Source: a bacterium
GTDB taxonomy: Bacteria; Pseudomonadota; Alphaproteobacteria; Caulobacterales; Hyphomonadaceae
Reading direction: 5' to 3'
Assembly (NCBI GenBank): GCA_030824255.1
Contig: JAVBYB010000474.1
Span: forward strand, 1 to 5,915
DNA: 5,915 nucleotides
Below the pieces are notes generated by a model. The model was not told the origin of the DNA and did not search any database. It saw only the letters and a list, made by a program, of their open reading frames with translations. Positions 5,915 to 5,915 of the stretch are shown piece by piece. Within the stretch, counting starts at the first letter, position 1. The number at the start of each line of letters is the position of its first letter. A program made the position numbers and the translations under genes.

Positions 5915-5915
5915 C

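Overview
This is a GC-rich, chromosome-like stretch with strong G/C bias at third codon positions. The gene families (an MltB-type lytic transglycosylase with a C-terminal peptidoglycan-binding domain, a VIT/VWA/DUF2135 envelope protein, a 12-TM major facilitator) and the codon usage suggest an alphaproteobacterium. Hyphomonadales/Caulobacterales is my best guess. That placement is inference, because there is no rRNA or other phylogenetic marker here.

Layout: (1) 2-1183, plus strand: a lytic murein transglycosylase whose start and signal peptide lie left of the window. (2) 1184-1257: a 74-bp gap with two small hairpins just before the next ribosome-binding site. (3) 1258-1485, plus: a 75-residue single-pass membrane protein with an acidic, Ala-rich, repeat-bearing tail. 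(4) 1486-1549: a convergent gap with a perfect 13-bp stem-loop, probably a terminator serving both strands. (5) 1550-4498, minus: a 982-residue exported VIT-VWA protein with a disordered Pro-rich linker, a TPR-like helical region and a C-terminal DUF2135 domain. (6) 4499-4648: a 150-bp gap with a plausible promoter and a TACA-NN-TGTA palindrome. (7) 4649-5914, minus: an MFS transporter of the drug:H+ antiporter type, with its N-terminus beyond the right edge. No intergenic stretch exceeds 150 bases. I see no tRNA, rRNA, CRISPR, insertion sequence or phage gene.

Three of the four proteins act in or across the cell envelope in obvious ways: wall cleavage, a probable periplasmic adhesion or scaffold protein, and efflux. 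The fourth is a small membrane protein of unknown role. They do not form one clear operon. The transglycosylase and small protein share a strand and may be co-transcribed; the VIT protein and MFS share the other strand but are separated by hairpins and a likely promoter.

Most of the window is ordinary core-type content. The most unusual feature is in the linker of the VIT-VWA protein. A stretch of about 25 residues there closely resembles the start of the plug domain and the TonB-box region of TonB-dependent outer-membrane receptors, although nothing else in the protein is receptor-like. The only two cysteines in that protein also flank the third metal-site aspartate of its VWA domain. I cannot support a claim of a wholly new system, but these two features and the small membrane protein deserve a look.
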